From Kolteria novifilia (GTDB lineage: Bacteria; Planctomycetota; Planctomycetia; Kolteriales; Kolteriaceae): 64,000 nucleotides of DNA. A program made the position numbers and the translations under genes. The notes below the pieces were generated by a model, which had not been told where the DNA came from, ran no database searches, and saw nothing but the letters and a program-made list of their open reading frames with translations. Numbering within the stretch: the stretch's first letter is position 1; every line of letters starts with the position of its first letter. Positions 18,444 through 27,992 of the stretch are shown here, in pieces. The stretch is from the NCBI GenBank assembly GCA_007748055.1, contig CP036279.1, positions 7,130,001 to 7,194,000 on the forward strand, given 5' to 3'.

Positions 18444-19723
18444 CTCGACAACTCCTCCGACGTCTCCAGGAGATCGGCGCTCGGCCAACGCCCCGAGGCA
18501 AGCAGCTTTCCACGCACCGACTCCATGAGGTCCGCAGGAAGTAGCTCCGCGGGATCGGTCGAGGAGAGGTTGGCGTATGCCGCGATCTGGTCGGGGTGCT
18601 CATCGAGAAAGGTCAGCCAGAGTCGATGGGAGAGAGCGTACCGCGCCCCCTTCCGAAGCCCCTTCTCGGTCGCTCGTAGTTTCTCGCGATCAACGCGATC
18701 GACCCAGCCGTGCTTCTCCGCACGATCGACAAGTCGCCCGAGGTCTCGGGACGACCAACCGCGATGGTCCAGGACGTCGGCCAACGCGATGGGCTGTCGT
18801 TCCGGCAGGGCTGGCTCCATCAAGTCGAAGAGGACTTCCAGGAATCGGCGGTTCTCGAGCCGAAGGCGACTGCGACGATCGGCGACAAGCCGCGCGACCA
18901 GTCCACGGCGGGGAGCAAAGAACATCGAGAGCATGAAGATCGAACTGCCGACGAGCACGAGCACCGGACCGGCGGGGGCGTTGTCGACACGAGCGCTAAT
19001 TGAGGTCCCTACCAACCCAACGACAAAGCCGACGAACGCGGAGACCAGGAGCATCGACTCGAGTCGCTCGGTCCAAAACCGCGCGGCGGCCCCGGGCATG
19101 ATGAGCAGCGCCGCGATCAAGACCACTCCCACCGCCGGCAACCCGATCACCACCGTCAGCGCCACCAGTCCCATGAGCGCCAAGTCGAGCAGCACCGCCG
19201 GCCAACCCTGCGCCCGGGCGAACGACGCGTCGAAGGCGACGAGCTTGAATTCCTTGAAGAGCAACATCACCACCAGCAGACAGAAAAGCGACACGCCGCC
19301 AATGATCATGACGTCCTGCGCGATCATCCCCGCCGTCTTCCCGAAGATGTAGGAGTCGAGTCCTGCCTTGCTTCCCGAGGTCGTTTCGTTCTGGATCAGC
19401 TTGATCAGCACGATACCCCAGCCGAAGAAGACGCTCAGGACGATTCCCAGGCAAGCATCTTCCTTGATCCGGGTCCAGTGGCGAAGCAGGGCGACCGTTA
19501 CGATTCCCATCACGCCGGTCACGAAGGCGCCGACAAGCATCGCGGGAAGACTGCGGTAGCCCAGGAGTAGAAAGGCGAGACAAAGCCCTGGGAGCGTGGC
19601 ATGCGCCAACGTATCGCCAATAAGGGCGCGGCGACGCAGGAGCGCGAAGCTCCCCACCAGGCCACAGTTGGCGCCCAGCAGGCTCGTCCCCAGCAACACG
19701 ATCAGCGTGTTGTAGGTGATCAC
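18440..19723 (-). CDS. Metal ABC transporter permease with degenerate DtxR-like C-terminal extension
   Basis: A 427-residue protein from GTG 19723, overlapping the ATPase gene by 4 bases (GTGA). Residues 1-280 form the second ZnuB/MntB-type membrane subunit, including [18 protein letters not shown]-like coupling sequence after the sixth segment. Residues 286-427 resemble a winged helix ([11 protein letters not shown]..., [13 protein letters not shown]) and the start of the dimerisation region ([14 protein letters not shown], His366). The Glu-x2-Glu-His metal ligands and the PHG-x-PIP end present in the partner permease are missing, so this copy probably cannot sense metal. It may dimerise with the partner extension or be structural; that is inference. 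Confidence 0.85.
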   Translation of the reverse strand: MITYNTLIVLLGTSLLGANCGLVGSFALLRRRALIGDTLAHATLPGLCLAFLLLGYRSLPAMLVGAFVTGVMGIVTVALLRHWTRIKEDACLGIVLSVFFGWGIVLIKLIQNETTSGSKAGLDSYIFGKTAGMIAQDVMIIGGVSLFCLLVVMLLFKEFKLVAFDASFARAQGWPAVLLDLALMGLVALTVVIGLPAVGVVLIAALLIMPGAAARFWTERLESMLLVSAFVGFVVGLVGTSISARVDNAPAGPVLVLVGSSIFMLSMFFAPRRGLVARLVADRRSRLRLENRRFLEVLFDLMEPALPERQPIALADVLDHRGWSSRDLGRLVDRAEKHGWVDRVDREKLRATEKGLRKGARYALSHRLWLTFLDEHPDQIAAYANLSSTDPAELLPADLMESVRGKLLASGRWPSADLLETSEELSR

Positions 19724-20550
19724 GGCCGAATGCCTTTCGACGCCATCGACGTGGCGACGTCGGTCAAGATACCGAGCTGCCCACCGTAGGTCTTGCGGAG
19801 ATTCTCGGGCGTGAAGACCTCTTCGGTTCGGCCGTATGCGACCAGCCGCATGTTCAGCAAGATCACCTCTTCGAAGTAGTGCGGAACGGTGCGCAGGTCG
19901 TGATGAACCACGATGACGGTCTTGTTCTGCTGCCGAAGTTGTCCGAGCTGCTCGAAGATGACCCGTTCGGTCGCGGCGTCGACCCCCGCCATCGGCTCAT
20001 CCATGAAGTAGAGCGAGGCCCGCTGGGCCAGGGCACGGGCGAGGAAGACCCGCTGCTGCTGGCCGCCCGACAACTGTCCGATCTGACGCGTGTGCATGTC
20101 CGCGAGGCCGACTTGCCGAAGACACTCCATCGCCCACTCGCGATCGGCCGCCTTGGGACGCCGGAACCATCCGAGCTTGCCAAAAACCCCCATCAGCACC
20201 ACATCGAGTACCGAGACCGGGAAGTCCCAGTCGACACTCCCGCGCTGAGGCACGTAACCGATCCGGCTTCGGGCTGAGGAGTAGGGCTGTCCGAAGAAGG
20301 AGACACTGCCGCTGGCGAGCCGAACGAGCCCGAGGATCGCCTTGATGAGCGTGCTCTTGCCCGCCCCATTGGGACCGACGATGCCAACCAGCGCCGGTTG
20401 GTCGATGGTAACGTCGATGTCCCAAAGAACCGGCCGACGATGATACGCCACCGTCACATCGTGGACATCGAGCACGTGAGGTGAGTCCGTCCCCGTCGTT
20501 GGAGACTCCTCGGGACTGGAAACCGGCACCGTCGGCGTTTCGGTCGGCAT
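19720..20550 (-). CDS. Metal ABC transporter ATP-binding protein
   Basis: A 276-residue ATPase subunit of the Mn/Zn/Fe importer. Walker A is GPNGAGKST, the Q-loop is in [13 protein letters not shown], the signature is LSGGQQQR, Walker B is [11 protein letters not shown] and the switch histidine is in VVHHDLRTV. An unusual Pro/Ser/Thr-rich leader of about 30 residues precedes the domain, starting at ATG 20550 (AGGTG upstream). The stop overlaps the downstream permease by 4 bases, and the substrate-binding gene stops 11 bases upstream, so the four genes form one operon. Confidence 0.94.
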   Translation of the reverse strand: MPTETPTVPVSSPEESPTTGTDSPHVLDVHDVTVAYHRRPVLWDIDVTIDQPALVGIVGPNGAGKSTLIKAILGLVRLASGSVSFFGQPYSSARSRIGYVPQRGSVDWDFPVSVLDVVLMGVFGKLGWFRRPKAADREWAMECLRQVGLADMHTRQIGQLSGGQQQRVFLARALAQRASLYFMDEPMAGVDAATERVIFEQLGQLRQQNKTVIVVHHDLRTVPHYFEEVILLNMRLVAYGRTEEVFTPENLRKTYGGQLGILTDVATSMASKGIRP

Positions 20551-20561
20551 AAAAGAGCACC

Positions 20562-21506
20562 TTACTTGAGAGCCTTGGCGATCGTATTCGCGTTGTGCCG
20601 AACCATTCCCTCGTACGTTCCCTCCGGCGTTCCCGGAGTTCCCATGGCGTCGGAGAAGAGCTCGCCGCCAATCACGACGTCGTGTCCACGGGCCTTGCAG
20701 CCCTCGATGAGAGCTTGGATGTTCCGATCGCTGACACTCGACTCGATGAAGACCGCCTTGATCTTGTTCTTGGTGAGGAAGTCGACGAGCTCGTTGATCC
20801 GTTTGACCCCCGCTTCGCTCTCGGTGCTGATTCCCTGGATTGCCATGACATTGATATCGTAGGCGCGCCCGAAGTAGGCGAAGGCATCGTGAGCGGTCAC
20901 CAGGTAGCGTTGGGACTCGGGAACGGATTCGAGCAACGACTTGACGTCGGTGTGGAGCTGGGCGAGTTGCTCCTCGTACCTCTTCGCATTGACGGCGTAG
21001 TCCTCCGCGTGGGAGGGGTCGAAGTCCGACAGCGCCTTGGCGACCACCCCGGCCGTCTTGCTCCAAAGTTCGACGTCGAACCAGATATGCGGATCGAAAC
21101 TCTCCTCTTCGGTTTCGAGAATCGTCTCGTGGGGAATCTCCTCGCTCACCGCGTAGGTGGGTTTGCGGCGTGCCATCTGGACGAAGACGTCGGCCATCTT
21201 CCCTTCGAGGTGCAGTCCCGAGTAGAAGATCATGTCGGCCGCCGAGAGTTTGCGAATGTCGCCTGGCGAGGTCTTATAGAGATGAGGATCGACCCCTTCA
21301 CCCATGAGTTGTTCGACCTCGACGTGATCGCCGCCGACCTCGCGGACCACATCGGCGACCATGCCCGTCGTGCAGGCGATCTTGATGGGAAACGATCCGG
21401 AGAAGGTGCTGCCGCCCGCCGACGGCCCGGCGTGATCGGCCGCTCCACATCCCCACAACGCCCCCATCAGGGCGGCTCCGAGTACCCACCGAACGACATG
21501 CGGCAC
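20562..21506 (-). CDS. Metal ABC transporter substrate-binding lipoprotein (ZnuA/MntA/YtgA type)
   Basis: A 314-residue lipoprotein, started at GTG 21506 with AGGAG 7 bases upstream. The signal peptide ends in a lipobox, LWGC, with Cys20 as the lipidated residue. The cluster A-I features are clear: VNPDPH-like [28 protein letters not shown], the [15 protein letters not shown] region and a late IESSVSDRN segment give the His/His/Glu or His/Asp metal site. The absence of a His-rich loop argues for manganese or iron rather than zinc, but this is not decisive. It is the first gene of the importer operon, 80 bases downstream of a palindromic operator candidate. Confidence 0.92.
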   Translation of the reverse strand: MPHVVRWVLGAALMGALWGCGAADHAGPSAGGSTFSGSFPIKIACTTGMVADVVREVGGDHVEVEQLMGEGVDPHLYKTSPGDIRKLSAADMIFYSGLHLEGKMADVFVQMARRKPTYAVSEEIPHETILETEEESFDPHIWFDVELWSKTAGVVAKALSDFDPSHAEDYAVNAKRYEEQLAQLHTDVKSLLESVPESQRYLVTAHDAFAYFGRAYDINVMAIQGISTESEAGVKRINELVDFLTKNKIKAVFIESSVSDRNIQALIEGCKARGHDVVIGGELFSDAMGTPGTPEGTYEGMVRHNANTIAKALK

Positions 21507-21585
21507 GAAACGTCTCCTAGGCAAAGCAACGGTCAACAAGGGTCGACCCCTGTTGTAGATCGGTAATTTGAAACGACCGCAACAC

Positions 21586-21609
21586 ATGTTTTTGGATAAC
21601 CAAAAACAT
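21586..21609. promoter_or_regulatory. Palindromic operator candidate of the metal importer operon
   Basis: Arms ATGTTTTTGG and CCAAAAACAT pair perfectly around a 4-base centre (ATAA). The site begins a few bases after the predicted transcription start of the importer operon, the classic place for a repressor. The TTTTGG...CCAAAA pattern has the T/A-rich arms and inner GG/CC of several DtxR/MntR-family boxes. The DtxR-like domain fused to the last permease of the operon is the obvious candidate ligand-sensing partner. Confidence 0.7.
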
Positions 21610-21619
21610 CTCTCTGTCG

Positions 21620-21647
21620 ATTCTAAGAAGACCGACGACTCCGTCAA
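21620..21647 (-). promoter_or_regulatory. Sigma-70-type promoter of the metal importer operon
   Basis: On the minus strand TTGACG (21647-21642) and TAGAAT (21625-21620) are separated by 16 bases, close to consensus and unusual in this GC-rich DNA. Transcription would start near 21613, immediately before the palindrome at 21586-21609. Confidence 0.7.
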
Positions 21648-21742
21648 GCGGCATCGCCCTCACTCCCGCGTGGTCGACGTCGGGCGTTTCAGTAGGTATC
21701 TGTGGGAACAGGGCGATCTTCCAGAAGATGAAAGGTTTCGCG

Positions 21743-23332
21743 ATGGCGTCGGCCTCGATGCGACGTGCACTACTCTCGGTCAGCGATAAGTCCGGGCTCG
21801 TCGAGCTCGCTCAAGGACTCCGCCGACATCAGGTCGAACTCCTCTCCACGGGGGGAACCTACCGGACGCTAAGTGAAGCGGGTATAGAGGTTAAGGAGAT
21901 CTCCGAGCATACCGGCTTCCCGGAGATTCTCGACGGCCGGGTCAAGACACTTCATCCCAAGGTCCATGGGGGGCTCCTCTTCCGACGTGAATCGAGCGCC
22001 CACGTCGACGCGGCCCGTGAACACGACATCGATCCCATCGATTTGGTCGTCGTCAACCTCTACCCGTTCGAGCAGACCGTCGCCCGCAAGGGAGTCAGTT
22101 TCGAAGCGGCGATCGAGCAGATCGACATCGGCGGCCCTTCGATGATTCGGTCCGCGGCGAAGAACCACGCTCACGTCGCCGTGCTCACCGACCCGAGTCA
22201 ATACGCGGAGTTCCTGGAAGAACTCGACCGCCATGGCGGCAAGGTCCCCGACAAACTCCTCGCGCGGCTCGCCCACGCGGCCTTCCTGCGAACCTCCCGC
22301 TACGATCACGCGATCGAACAGTATCTGGCGGGACACGCGGGCGAGGCCCAAGAGGATCTACCGCTCACCATGAGCATGACCTACGGCCAGTCGGCGACCC
22401 TTCGCTATGGAGAGAACCCGCACCAACGCGCCGCTCTCTACATCGATCCCGACTGCCTCTACGCGACCGCCGTTGGCGCCGAACAGATCCACGGCAAGGA
22501 ACTCTCCTACAACAACCTGCTCGATCTCGACTCCGCTCTGTCGATCGTCCGCGAGTTCCGCGACCCCGCCGCGGTGGTCATCAAGCACAATAATCCCTGC
22601 GGCGCCGCCATCGCCGACTCCCTCGCGAACGCCTTCGCCAAGGCATACGAAGGAGACCCCGTCAGCGCTTTCGGATCGATCATCGGCCTGAACCGTCCCG
22701 TCGACCAAGCGACCGCCGAAGCGATGACCGAGCCGGATCGATTTGTCGAGGCGATCATCGCTCCAAGCTTCGAGGCCGATGCGGTCGACGTCTTGACCAC
22801 GCGGCCGACGTGGAAGAAGAGTGTCCGCCTGCTTCAAGCCGGCGACCTCACGGCAAACGAGGACCAACGCCAGAAGTCGATGCGTCTGCGGCCACTCGAG
22901 GGTGGCATGCTCCGCCAATCGGCCGACGTCGGCCCGAGCGGCTTCGAGCAACGCAAACTAGTCACGGAGACGGCGCCGAGCGACGATCAGCTCAAGGATC
23001 TCGAGTTCGCCTGGACCATGGTCAAGCACGTGCGCAGCAACGCCATCGTGCTGGTCAAGGACCAGGCCCTCGTCGGCGTCGGCGCCGGTCAGATGAGTCG
23101 CGTCGATTCGGTCCGCATCGCGATCGAGAAGGCGGGCAACCGAGCCGTCGGCTCGTCGCTGGGCTCGGACGCCTTTTTTCCTTTCCGGGACAACATCGAC
23201 TTGGCGGCGAAGGCGGGCATCGCGGCCATCGTTCAACCCGGCGGCTCCAAGCGGGATCTCGATTCGATCCAGGCCTGCGACGAACATGGAATCGCGATGC
23301 TCATGACCGGGGTGCGACACTTCCTTCACTAG
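21743..23332 (+). CDS. purH: Bifunctional AICAR formyltransferase / IMP cyclohydrolase
   Basis: A 529-residue enzyme carrying out the last two steps of purine synthesis. ATG 21743 is preferred over ATG 21728 because AAAGG lies 7 bases before it and the N-terminus then fits the family. The IMP cyclohydrolase (MGS-like) domain occupies the first 200 residues ([35 protein letters not shown]). The transformylase domain follows with [14 protein letters not shown] and the catalytic KHNNPCGAA. The end IQPGGS-like [10 protein letters not shown] and GVRHFLH match the family. It is divergent from the metal importer operon and seems to be monocistronic or coupled to the membrane-protein gene 72 bases downstream. 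Confidence 0.97.
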   Translation: MASASMRRALLSVSDKSGLVELAQGLRRHQVELLSTGGTYRTLSEAGIEVKEISEHTGFPEILDGRVKTLHPKVHGGLLFRRESSAHVDAAREHDIDPIDLVVVNLYPFEQTVARKGVSFEAAIEQIDIGGPSMIRSAAKNHAHVAVLTDPSQYAEFLEELDRHGGKVPDKLLARLAHAAFLRTSRYDHAIEQYLAGHAGEAQEDLPLTMSMTYGQSATLRYGENPHQRAALYIDPDCLYATAVGAEQIHGKELSYNNLLDLDSALSIVREFRDPAAVVIKHNNPCGAAIADSLANAFAKAYEGDPVSAFGSIIGLNRPVDQATAEAMTEPDRFVEAIIAPSFEADAVDVLTTRPTWKKSVRLLQAGDLTANEDQRQKSMRLRPLEGGMLRQSADVGPSGFEQRKLVTETAPSDDQLKDLEFAWTMVKHVRSNAIVLVKDQALVGVGAGQMSRVDSVRIAIEKAGNRAVGSSLGSDAFFPFRDNIDLAAKAGIAAIVQPGGSKRDLDSIQACDEHGIAMLMTGVRHFLH

Positions 23333-23404
23333 CCAACGAACTCGCCGGTCACGAGCGAGGAATTCCGTCGGAGAGGTGTTTCCCGAGCGCAAAAGGGGAG
23401 CGAC

Positions 23405-23854
23405 ATGCGACACGATGGCGGCGAAGCGGAACGTGATCTCGACTACCTCAAGGTCGTCGCCGCGTTTCACTATCTCGTCGGCGGGTTCGTGCTCGCCCTG
23501 GCTCTCCTCTTGACGATCTTCATCGTCGTCACCTTCACCATGGTCGCCGAAGATGCCTTCGCATTGCCGCACCACCGCGAGTTCCCGCTCGTGCTGATGT
23601 CGCTGATCTGGGGATGTTTTCTCCTCGCCGCCTGGTTCTTCGGCATCGCGACGGTCGCCTCCGGACGAGCCATGCTCCGGCTGCGCCATCGCGAGTACAG
23701 CATCGTGATCGCCGGGATCTACTGCACCCTCTTTCCCCTGGGAACGATCTTTGGCGCCTTCACGATCTTCGTGCTACTCAGGGACTCGGTCCGCCGTCTC
23801 TACCAGAGTCAACGCGCCGACGACGAACCCTCATCTCTCGATGACGAGTGGTAA
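23405..23854 (+). CDS. Small integral membrane protein of unknown function
   Basis: A 149-residue protein with a good ribosome binding site (GGGGAG). Three or four hydrophobic stretches are visible: about 18-48, 61-85 and 98-125, with a charged, Ser/Asp-rich C-terminal tail. The N-terminal HYLVGG... pattern after a short soluble helix resembles small planctomycete membrane proteins of this shape. No catalytic motif is visible. It follows purH and converges on the PepSY gene, with 13 bases between stops. Confidence 0.7.
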   Translation: MRHDGGEAERDLDYLKVVAAFHYLVGGFVLALALLLTIFIVVTFTMVAEDAFALPHHREFPLVLMSLIWGCFLLAAWFFGIATVASGRAMLRLRHREYSIVIAGIYCTLFPLGTIFGAFTIFVLLRDSVRRLYQSQRADDEPSSLDDEW

Positions 23855-23867
23855 CCCAACCAGCCCC

Positions 23868-25358
23868 TCAAGGGGCCTCCTCCTCCGCGAGTACGGGATC
23901 CGATCGCTTCGCCCTCAACTTCGGCCGAAACCAACCGACCAGTAGTGCAAGCCCCAGCGCGGTCACCAAGGCGCAGGAAGCGGTCGCGACGACCATGGCG
24001 CCGTTGCGCGCGTCGCTCCCCATTCCCAGTGGATCGAGGAAGTGCCACTTGTGCAGGAAGAGAAACGAGAGCCGTTCCCAGGTGACCGAGTCATCCATCG
24101 ACGTGGCCACCACTCCGGTCTTGGGATCGACGTAGAGTCGCCGGTTGTTGGAGGTCTCTAAGTCGACGCGGACCACGGGAATCCTCTTGTTGACGGGCGA
24201 GTACTCCCGAAGGAACGTCGGCAGTCGCTTCCCACCCCGAAGGGTCGCCACTTCAATGCCGTCGAGCCGCGTCGCGAGATCCTTCGCATGCGCGATGTCT
24301 CCCTCGTCGATGACCAATCCGCTCGTCGCGTGAACCAACTTCGGATTGGGGACGTTCTCCCTGCCGACGAAGGAGACGAGGTAGTGCGGCTCGCCCTGAT
24401 GGACGACGAGTTGAAGGTCCCTCACCGGGCCAGTCTCCTCGGCCAGTTCGAAGACCTCTTTCGGTGACCGCTGAATCCCTGACACCGCGCAGCGCCGTTC
24501 CCCGAGCGGGAACCCGTGGAGTTGCGGGTCGAGCTTCTTCAGGGCGTGATAGCCACCACTGAACGCGAAGAGGAGCATGATGCCGGAAACCGACAACCCC
24601 GCAAGCCGGTGGAACTTACGGAGCCTCCCACGCGGCGTCCGAGCCTGAGCCCCCATGCCCAAGCGACGCCACATGAGGCCATAGACAAGCAATCCACTGA
24701 GCGCCCCGGCGAAGACGAAGAGACTGAAGGCCAACAGCATCGCGACGCGGCCAACCTCGGGCAGCCCGACAAACTCCCAATTGTGTAAGCACGAGAAGAG
24801 GCCCAAGAGGTTCCCACGGGTTCGGTCGACGAGCATGCCCAGCCGACCAGCGCGGGTATCGACGTAGGCTCGCATGTTGTCGTCGCGACCGAACAGGACG
24901 CGACGCGCGGGCAGGAACTGAAAGATGGGCCGATACTCCTGGTCGAACGAAGTGACCACGCCGACATCGGTGACCGAGGAGGTCTGGTCGCCGACGAAGT
25001 GGCGCGCGAGCAGTTCGGCGAAGTGGACATCGCCGTTGACCAACTCGTCGCCGGTCGCGGCGTCGAAGTAACGAGGCACCGTCGTCCCCGGAACGCCAAC
25101 TTGGTAGAAGGTGCGATCCTCAATCGGGACAAGGCTTGCCCAGGTGATCTCCTCGACCCCTTGTTTCTCGAGAGCCTCCCGTAAACCGATCGTCAACTCG
25201 GACGGTTCGACCGGGCGTTTCGGAAAGCTCTTCTGAGCCGGCTCGGGGCTGAGCCACCCCATTACCGGATGCGCGATGCCGCTCACGGTCCATGCCAGAA
25301 TGGGCACGCACGCCACCAACCCGATCCACCGATGGGAACGGTACAGCAAGGATTTCAT
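23868..25358 (-). CDS. PepSY-associated TM region protein
   Basis: A 496-residue membrane protein. It begins RSHRWIGLVACVPILAWTVSGI, the typical first membrane helix of PepSY_TM proteins, with two more helices near 205-235 and 260-285 (FHRLAGLSVSGIMLLFAFSGGYHAL) and one near the C-terminus (ATASCALVTALGLALLVGWF). Two PepSY-like periplasmic segments lie between them (54-115 and 300-360, RRLYVDPKTGVV at about 410). Relatives are tied to iron uptake or ferric reduction, often near TonB receptors; none is seen here. It is the last of three minus-strand genes with the DUF1559 and Cys-rich proteins. Confidence 0.85.
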   Translation of the reverse strand: MKSLLYRSHRWIGLVACVPILAWTVSGIAHPVMGWLSPEPAQKSFPKRPVEPSELTIGLREALEKQGVEEITWASLVPIEDRTFYQVGVPGTTVPRYFDAATGDELVNGDVHFAELLARHFVGDQTSSVTDVGVVTSFDQEYRPIFQFLPARRVLFGRDDNMRAYVDTRAGRLGMLVDRTRGNLLGLFSCLHNWEFVGLPEVGRVAMLLAFSLFVFAGALSGLLVYGLMWRRLGMGAQARTPRGRLRKFHRLAGLSVSGIMLLFAFSGGYHALKKLDPQLHGFPLGERRCAVSGIQRSPKEVFELAEETGPVRDLQLVVHQGEPHYLVSFVGRENVPNPKLVHATSGLVIDEGDIAHAKDLATRLDGIEVATLRGGKRLPTFLREYSPVNKRIPVVRVDLETSNNRRLYVDPKTGVVATSMDDSVTWERLSFLFLHKWHFLDPLGMGSDARNGAMVVATASCALVTALGLALLVGWFRPKLRAKRSDPVLAEEEAP

Positions 25359-25481
25359 GATCTACTCCGACGACAACGAGAATGATCGATGGTCACGAGA
25401 AGGGGCCTGGGTCCCGATGGACGAAAGGTGTCGTCCCATCCACCGAGGAATCCCACGCCGTCTTGACGGACGTCGATGGCC

Positions 25482-26432
25482 TTAGAATCCTTCGACGATC
25501 TCATTGCCCGCTCGCGTCGCGAGCGCCCGCCAGATGACCGAATCGATCGAGTCTCCGACGAAGCGATTGCTGCCGTCACAGAACAGGAGGTGCACGCCAC
25601 CGGGATGGCGGCTTCGGGCCGCTTTCCAGCCGTACGACCATGCGGCGATGCAGTCGGGGAGCTTGTCGTTGGGAAGCCGGTGGTGGTTGTACTGGGCCGA
25701 ATCGAACCGGCCGAGCGACCACGCGTAGTTGCGGTTCTCGTACCAGTCGCCCGAGGGATCACACGCCGTCTCGTCCAACGGATTGACACCGGTCGGAACC
25801 CGAATGTAGTGGAAGGCGTTGTCGCCGGTTCCGCTCGCCAACGCGCCGGCTCCCGATCCGATCATCGACTCGCTGTAGAGCGCGGTTTTGGAGAGCCCGT
25901 CGGAGATCCCGCTGAACCTCGTGGACGAGGTGGAATAGATCACGCCGTCGGTATTGGTCGAGGCACCGCCACCGGCTCCCGAGCCGCTGTTGGAGACGTA
26001 GCTACCCGGACGCCACAGCGGATTGAGGATCTGCGTGCCATTGGGATCACTCGGACAAACGAAGAGGCCGACGCGCGTCGCCGCGACCGTCGCGTTCTCG
26101 GCGGAAGGATCACCGGAGGGAGGCGACTGCCGGATGCCGACGTCGAAGTTGATCTTGTCGTAGAGGTTGATCATGTCGAAGTAGGGAAGCGCTCGGGCCA
26201 GGGCGCTGTACGTGTATTCGTGCGTATAGCTGGAGTGAGGCAAACAGCCGTTGGCGTCGTAGTAGTTCTGCATCGCCAACCCGACCTGACGAAGGTTGTT
26301 CGAGCATTGGGATCGGCGTGCCGCTTCGCGGGCCTGTTGGATCGCGGGCAAGAGCAGGGCGACGAGCACGCCGATGATGGCGATCACGACGAGCAGTTCA
26401 ACAAGGGTAAACGCGCGCTTCTTCGTGCGCAT
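25482..26432 (-). CDS. DUF1559 family protein with type IV pilin-like N-terminus
   Basis: A 316-residue planctomycete-type protein from ATG 26432 (AGGAGA upstream). The N-terminus [30 protein letters not shown] is a class III signal peptide and pilin helix (cleavage before FTLVE). The DUF1559 body follows ([28 protein letters not shown]), and the C-terminus has the H-x9-DG motif in [13 protein letters not shown]. Such proteins are found in large numbers in planctomycetes and are probably assembled by a pseudopilus system, but their job is not known. Here it sits between PepSY and Cys-rich genes, suggesting a link with metal handling. Confidence 0.93.
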   Translation of the reverse strand: MRTKKRAFTLVELLVVIAIIGVLVALLLPAIQQAREAARRSQCSNNLRQVGLAMQNYYDANGCLPHSSYTHEYTYSALARALPYFDMINLYDKINFDVGIRQSPPSGDPSAENATVAATRVGLFVCPSDPNGTQILNPLWRPGSYVSNSGSGAGGGASTNTDGVIYSTSSTRFSGISDGLSKTALYSESMIGSGAGALASGTGDNAFHYIRVPTGVNPLDETACDPSGDWYENRNYAWSLGRFDSAQYNHHRLPNDKLPDCIAAWSYGWKAARSRHPGGVHLLFCDGSNRFVGDSIDSVIWRALATRAGNEIVEGF

Positions 26433-26767
26433 GAATGTTCTCCTGAGTATCGTTGTTCGATTGTGTGCGTGGATCATGCGAGCGCCAGCGTGAATAGATC
26501 GCGCCTGCGTGAGATTGACCGCGGGCTCCCACGCAAAGAACGCGTGGAGGAACTCAAGACGTGCCTGCCGGCCAGACGTCGGGCACTCATGCTCCATGGC
26601 TGCCCAGCAGCCGGGAGCACCCGGAGTTCAAGAACGGACACGTCGCGAAACGTGGGAGCTGACGAACCAAGAGCGAGGCCAAACCGGCCAAGCCCGACGA
26701 CAGACCTTCGCCGTGGGCGAGGGCGCGTCGCGGCATGAACCCGCGTGGGAACTCAGCTCTCGAATGG
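26433..26767. other. Intergenic gap upstream of the DUF1559 gene
   Basis: A 335-base stretch between two minus-strand genes. Apart from the ribosome binding site of the DUF1559 gene I see no gene, hairpin or repeat in it. Confidence 0.5.
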
Positions 26768-27466
26768 TCAGGAGATGGAGAAGCGTGGCGGTGGCGTGGG
26801 AGGACGGACGGCCATCAGAGACGCCGCCAGATCACGAGGGAGGATCAGGTCGCTCGGTGCGTTTCCAAGCGATTGACCGGCCGTCGTCGGTGGAACATCG
26901 ACGACAATGAGTCCGAGCACATCCCCGGAAAACCCCTGGCACTTGGCCGCCTCAAGCGTCGCGACCAGCCGCGTCAGGGACTTCTCTCGATGACGAGTAC
27001 ATGAGGGACAAGAGTTCGACGGCGCGACGGGTTTCGGAGCCGCCTTCTTCGCCTTGCAACAACACGACGACGCCGGAGTCGCGGAATCGAGCTCGACGGT
27101 CGCGGGCTTGGGAGCGTGACTCGCACAGCAGCTTCGCGGTGCGGAAGGTGCCTTCCCGGCAACGACGATGCTCTTCGCCGCCGGTCTCCTTTCGCGATTC
27201 GATCTCCGCGCGGCCTCAAGGGCGATCGCGGGAACGGCGACATCGTTGGCTTTCGCCCAGGCGATCTTCTCTTCAATGGAGTAGCAGCAGCAATCACCCG
27301 CCCAACACTGGCCCGAGGACGAGCAACCGCAACGGCGGTACTGACAGGGATAGGGGATGGCGGCCGTCCCATTCGTGATCGCCGGTAGCGGCACGCCGAT
27401 CGATCCGGCAAGAATGCCGGCGATCGCGAGTCCGACGAAAACGATCCGAAAAAGCGACGGAGCCAA
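26768..27466 (-). CDS. Cys-rich planctomycete-type protein, function unknown
   Basis: A 232-residue protein that must start at TTG 27466, since a stop lies five codons upstream. A hydrophobic N-terminal helix (about 6-24) is followed by GVPLP and a dense cysteine cluster: YPCQYRRCGCSS, QCWAGDCCCYS and later SCCASH, SSCCCK and SCPSC. The first cluster, ending WAGDCCCYSIEEKIAWA, is like a family I recognise beside PepSY/TonB genes in planctomycetes. The protein is probably exported or membrane-anchored and could bind metal through its roughly 17 cysteines. It heads the three-gene row with DUF1559 and PepSY. No enzymatic motif is visible. Confidence 0.7.
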   Translation of the reverse strand: MAPSLFRIVFVGLAIAGILAGSIGVPLPAITNGTAAIPYPCQYRRCGCSSSGQCWAGDCCCYSIEEKIAWAKANDVAVPAIALEAARRSNRERRPAAKSIVVAGKAPSAPRSCCASHAPKPATVELDSATPASSCCCKAKKAAPKPVAPSNSCPSCTRHREKSLTRLVATLEAAKCQGFSGDVLGLIVVDVPPTTAGQSLGNAPSDLILPRDLAASLMAVRPPTPPPRFSIS

Positions 27467-27868
27467 GTGGATGACCCATTAGCTTGGTAGGGGCGATCGC
27501 ATCAGAACCCTGTCGGCCATCGCGATCGCATGAAGAACAAACCGCCAGCGAATAGGCTAGGACGCGCAAGGCGATGCGACCAGTCCAGACCATTCAATCG
27601 CTGCAACTCGCCAAAGGTAACATCCCCATCACCAAGAAGTGAACGGAAACACTCAACCACCAAGGAACACTCCGAAACGAGCAACGTCCCCGCGTGCTCG
27701 CATCGGCATCAATCTTGAGCGAGGGTGATGCGATGCTAGGCACTATTTCAGGGCCGCACGCCCGTTCCGACGAAGCATTCTCCCGGCGCCACACTTTTTT
27801 CAACCCCAAACCCGCAACACCCAAGGCCAACCATAATAGCAACTTACATCACCGACCTGGAACTTGGC

Positions 27869-27882
27869 CCTCGATATCGAGG
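27869..27882. promoter_or_regulatory. 14-bp perfect palindrome upstream of sigma-54 promoter 1
   Basis: CCTCGATATCGAGG is fully self-complementary and lies 18 bases before the -24 element of the first small-RNA unit. It could be a site for a dimeric activator or repressor. The second unit has no equivalent, so its meaning is uncertain. Confidence 0.4.
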
Positions 27883-27899
27883 ACTTGAAAAGGCTCTAG

Positions 27900-27916
27900 T
27901 GGCACACCCCTTGCAA
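27900..27916 (+). promoter_or_regulatory. Sigma-54 promoter of small RNA 1
   Basis: TGGCACACCCCTTGCAA matches the -24/-12 consensus with the invariant GG (27901-27902) and GC (27913-27914) separated by exactly 10 bases. Counting from the -12 GC gives a start near 27926, where homology with the second unit resumes. Confidence 0.75.
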
Positions 27917-27925
27917 TCTAATAAC

Positions 27926-27992
27926 GGCATCGGTTCCCCGGCCTCCCTCCCGCACCCAACACATCCCAGGCCCCAAGGGAGGGAGGCTTTTT
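27926..27992 (+). ncRNA. Putative sigma-54-dependent small RNA, copy 1
   Basis: The predicted transcript is about 67 nt. A 15-nt unpaired leader (GGCATCGGTTCCCCG) leads into an 11-bp stem, GCCTCCCTCCC with GGGAGGGAGGC, around a 25-nt loop rich in C and A, followed by five Ts, which also makes it an intrinsic terminator. The leader, stem and loop are nearly identical to copy 2. The CCUCCCUCCC strand is complementary to Shine-Dalgarno sequences, and the C-rich loop would be exposed, so base-pairing with mRNAs is plausible. No peptide is encoded. Confidence 0.7.
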
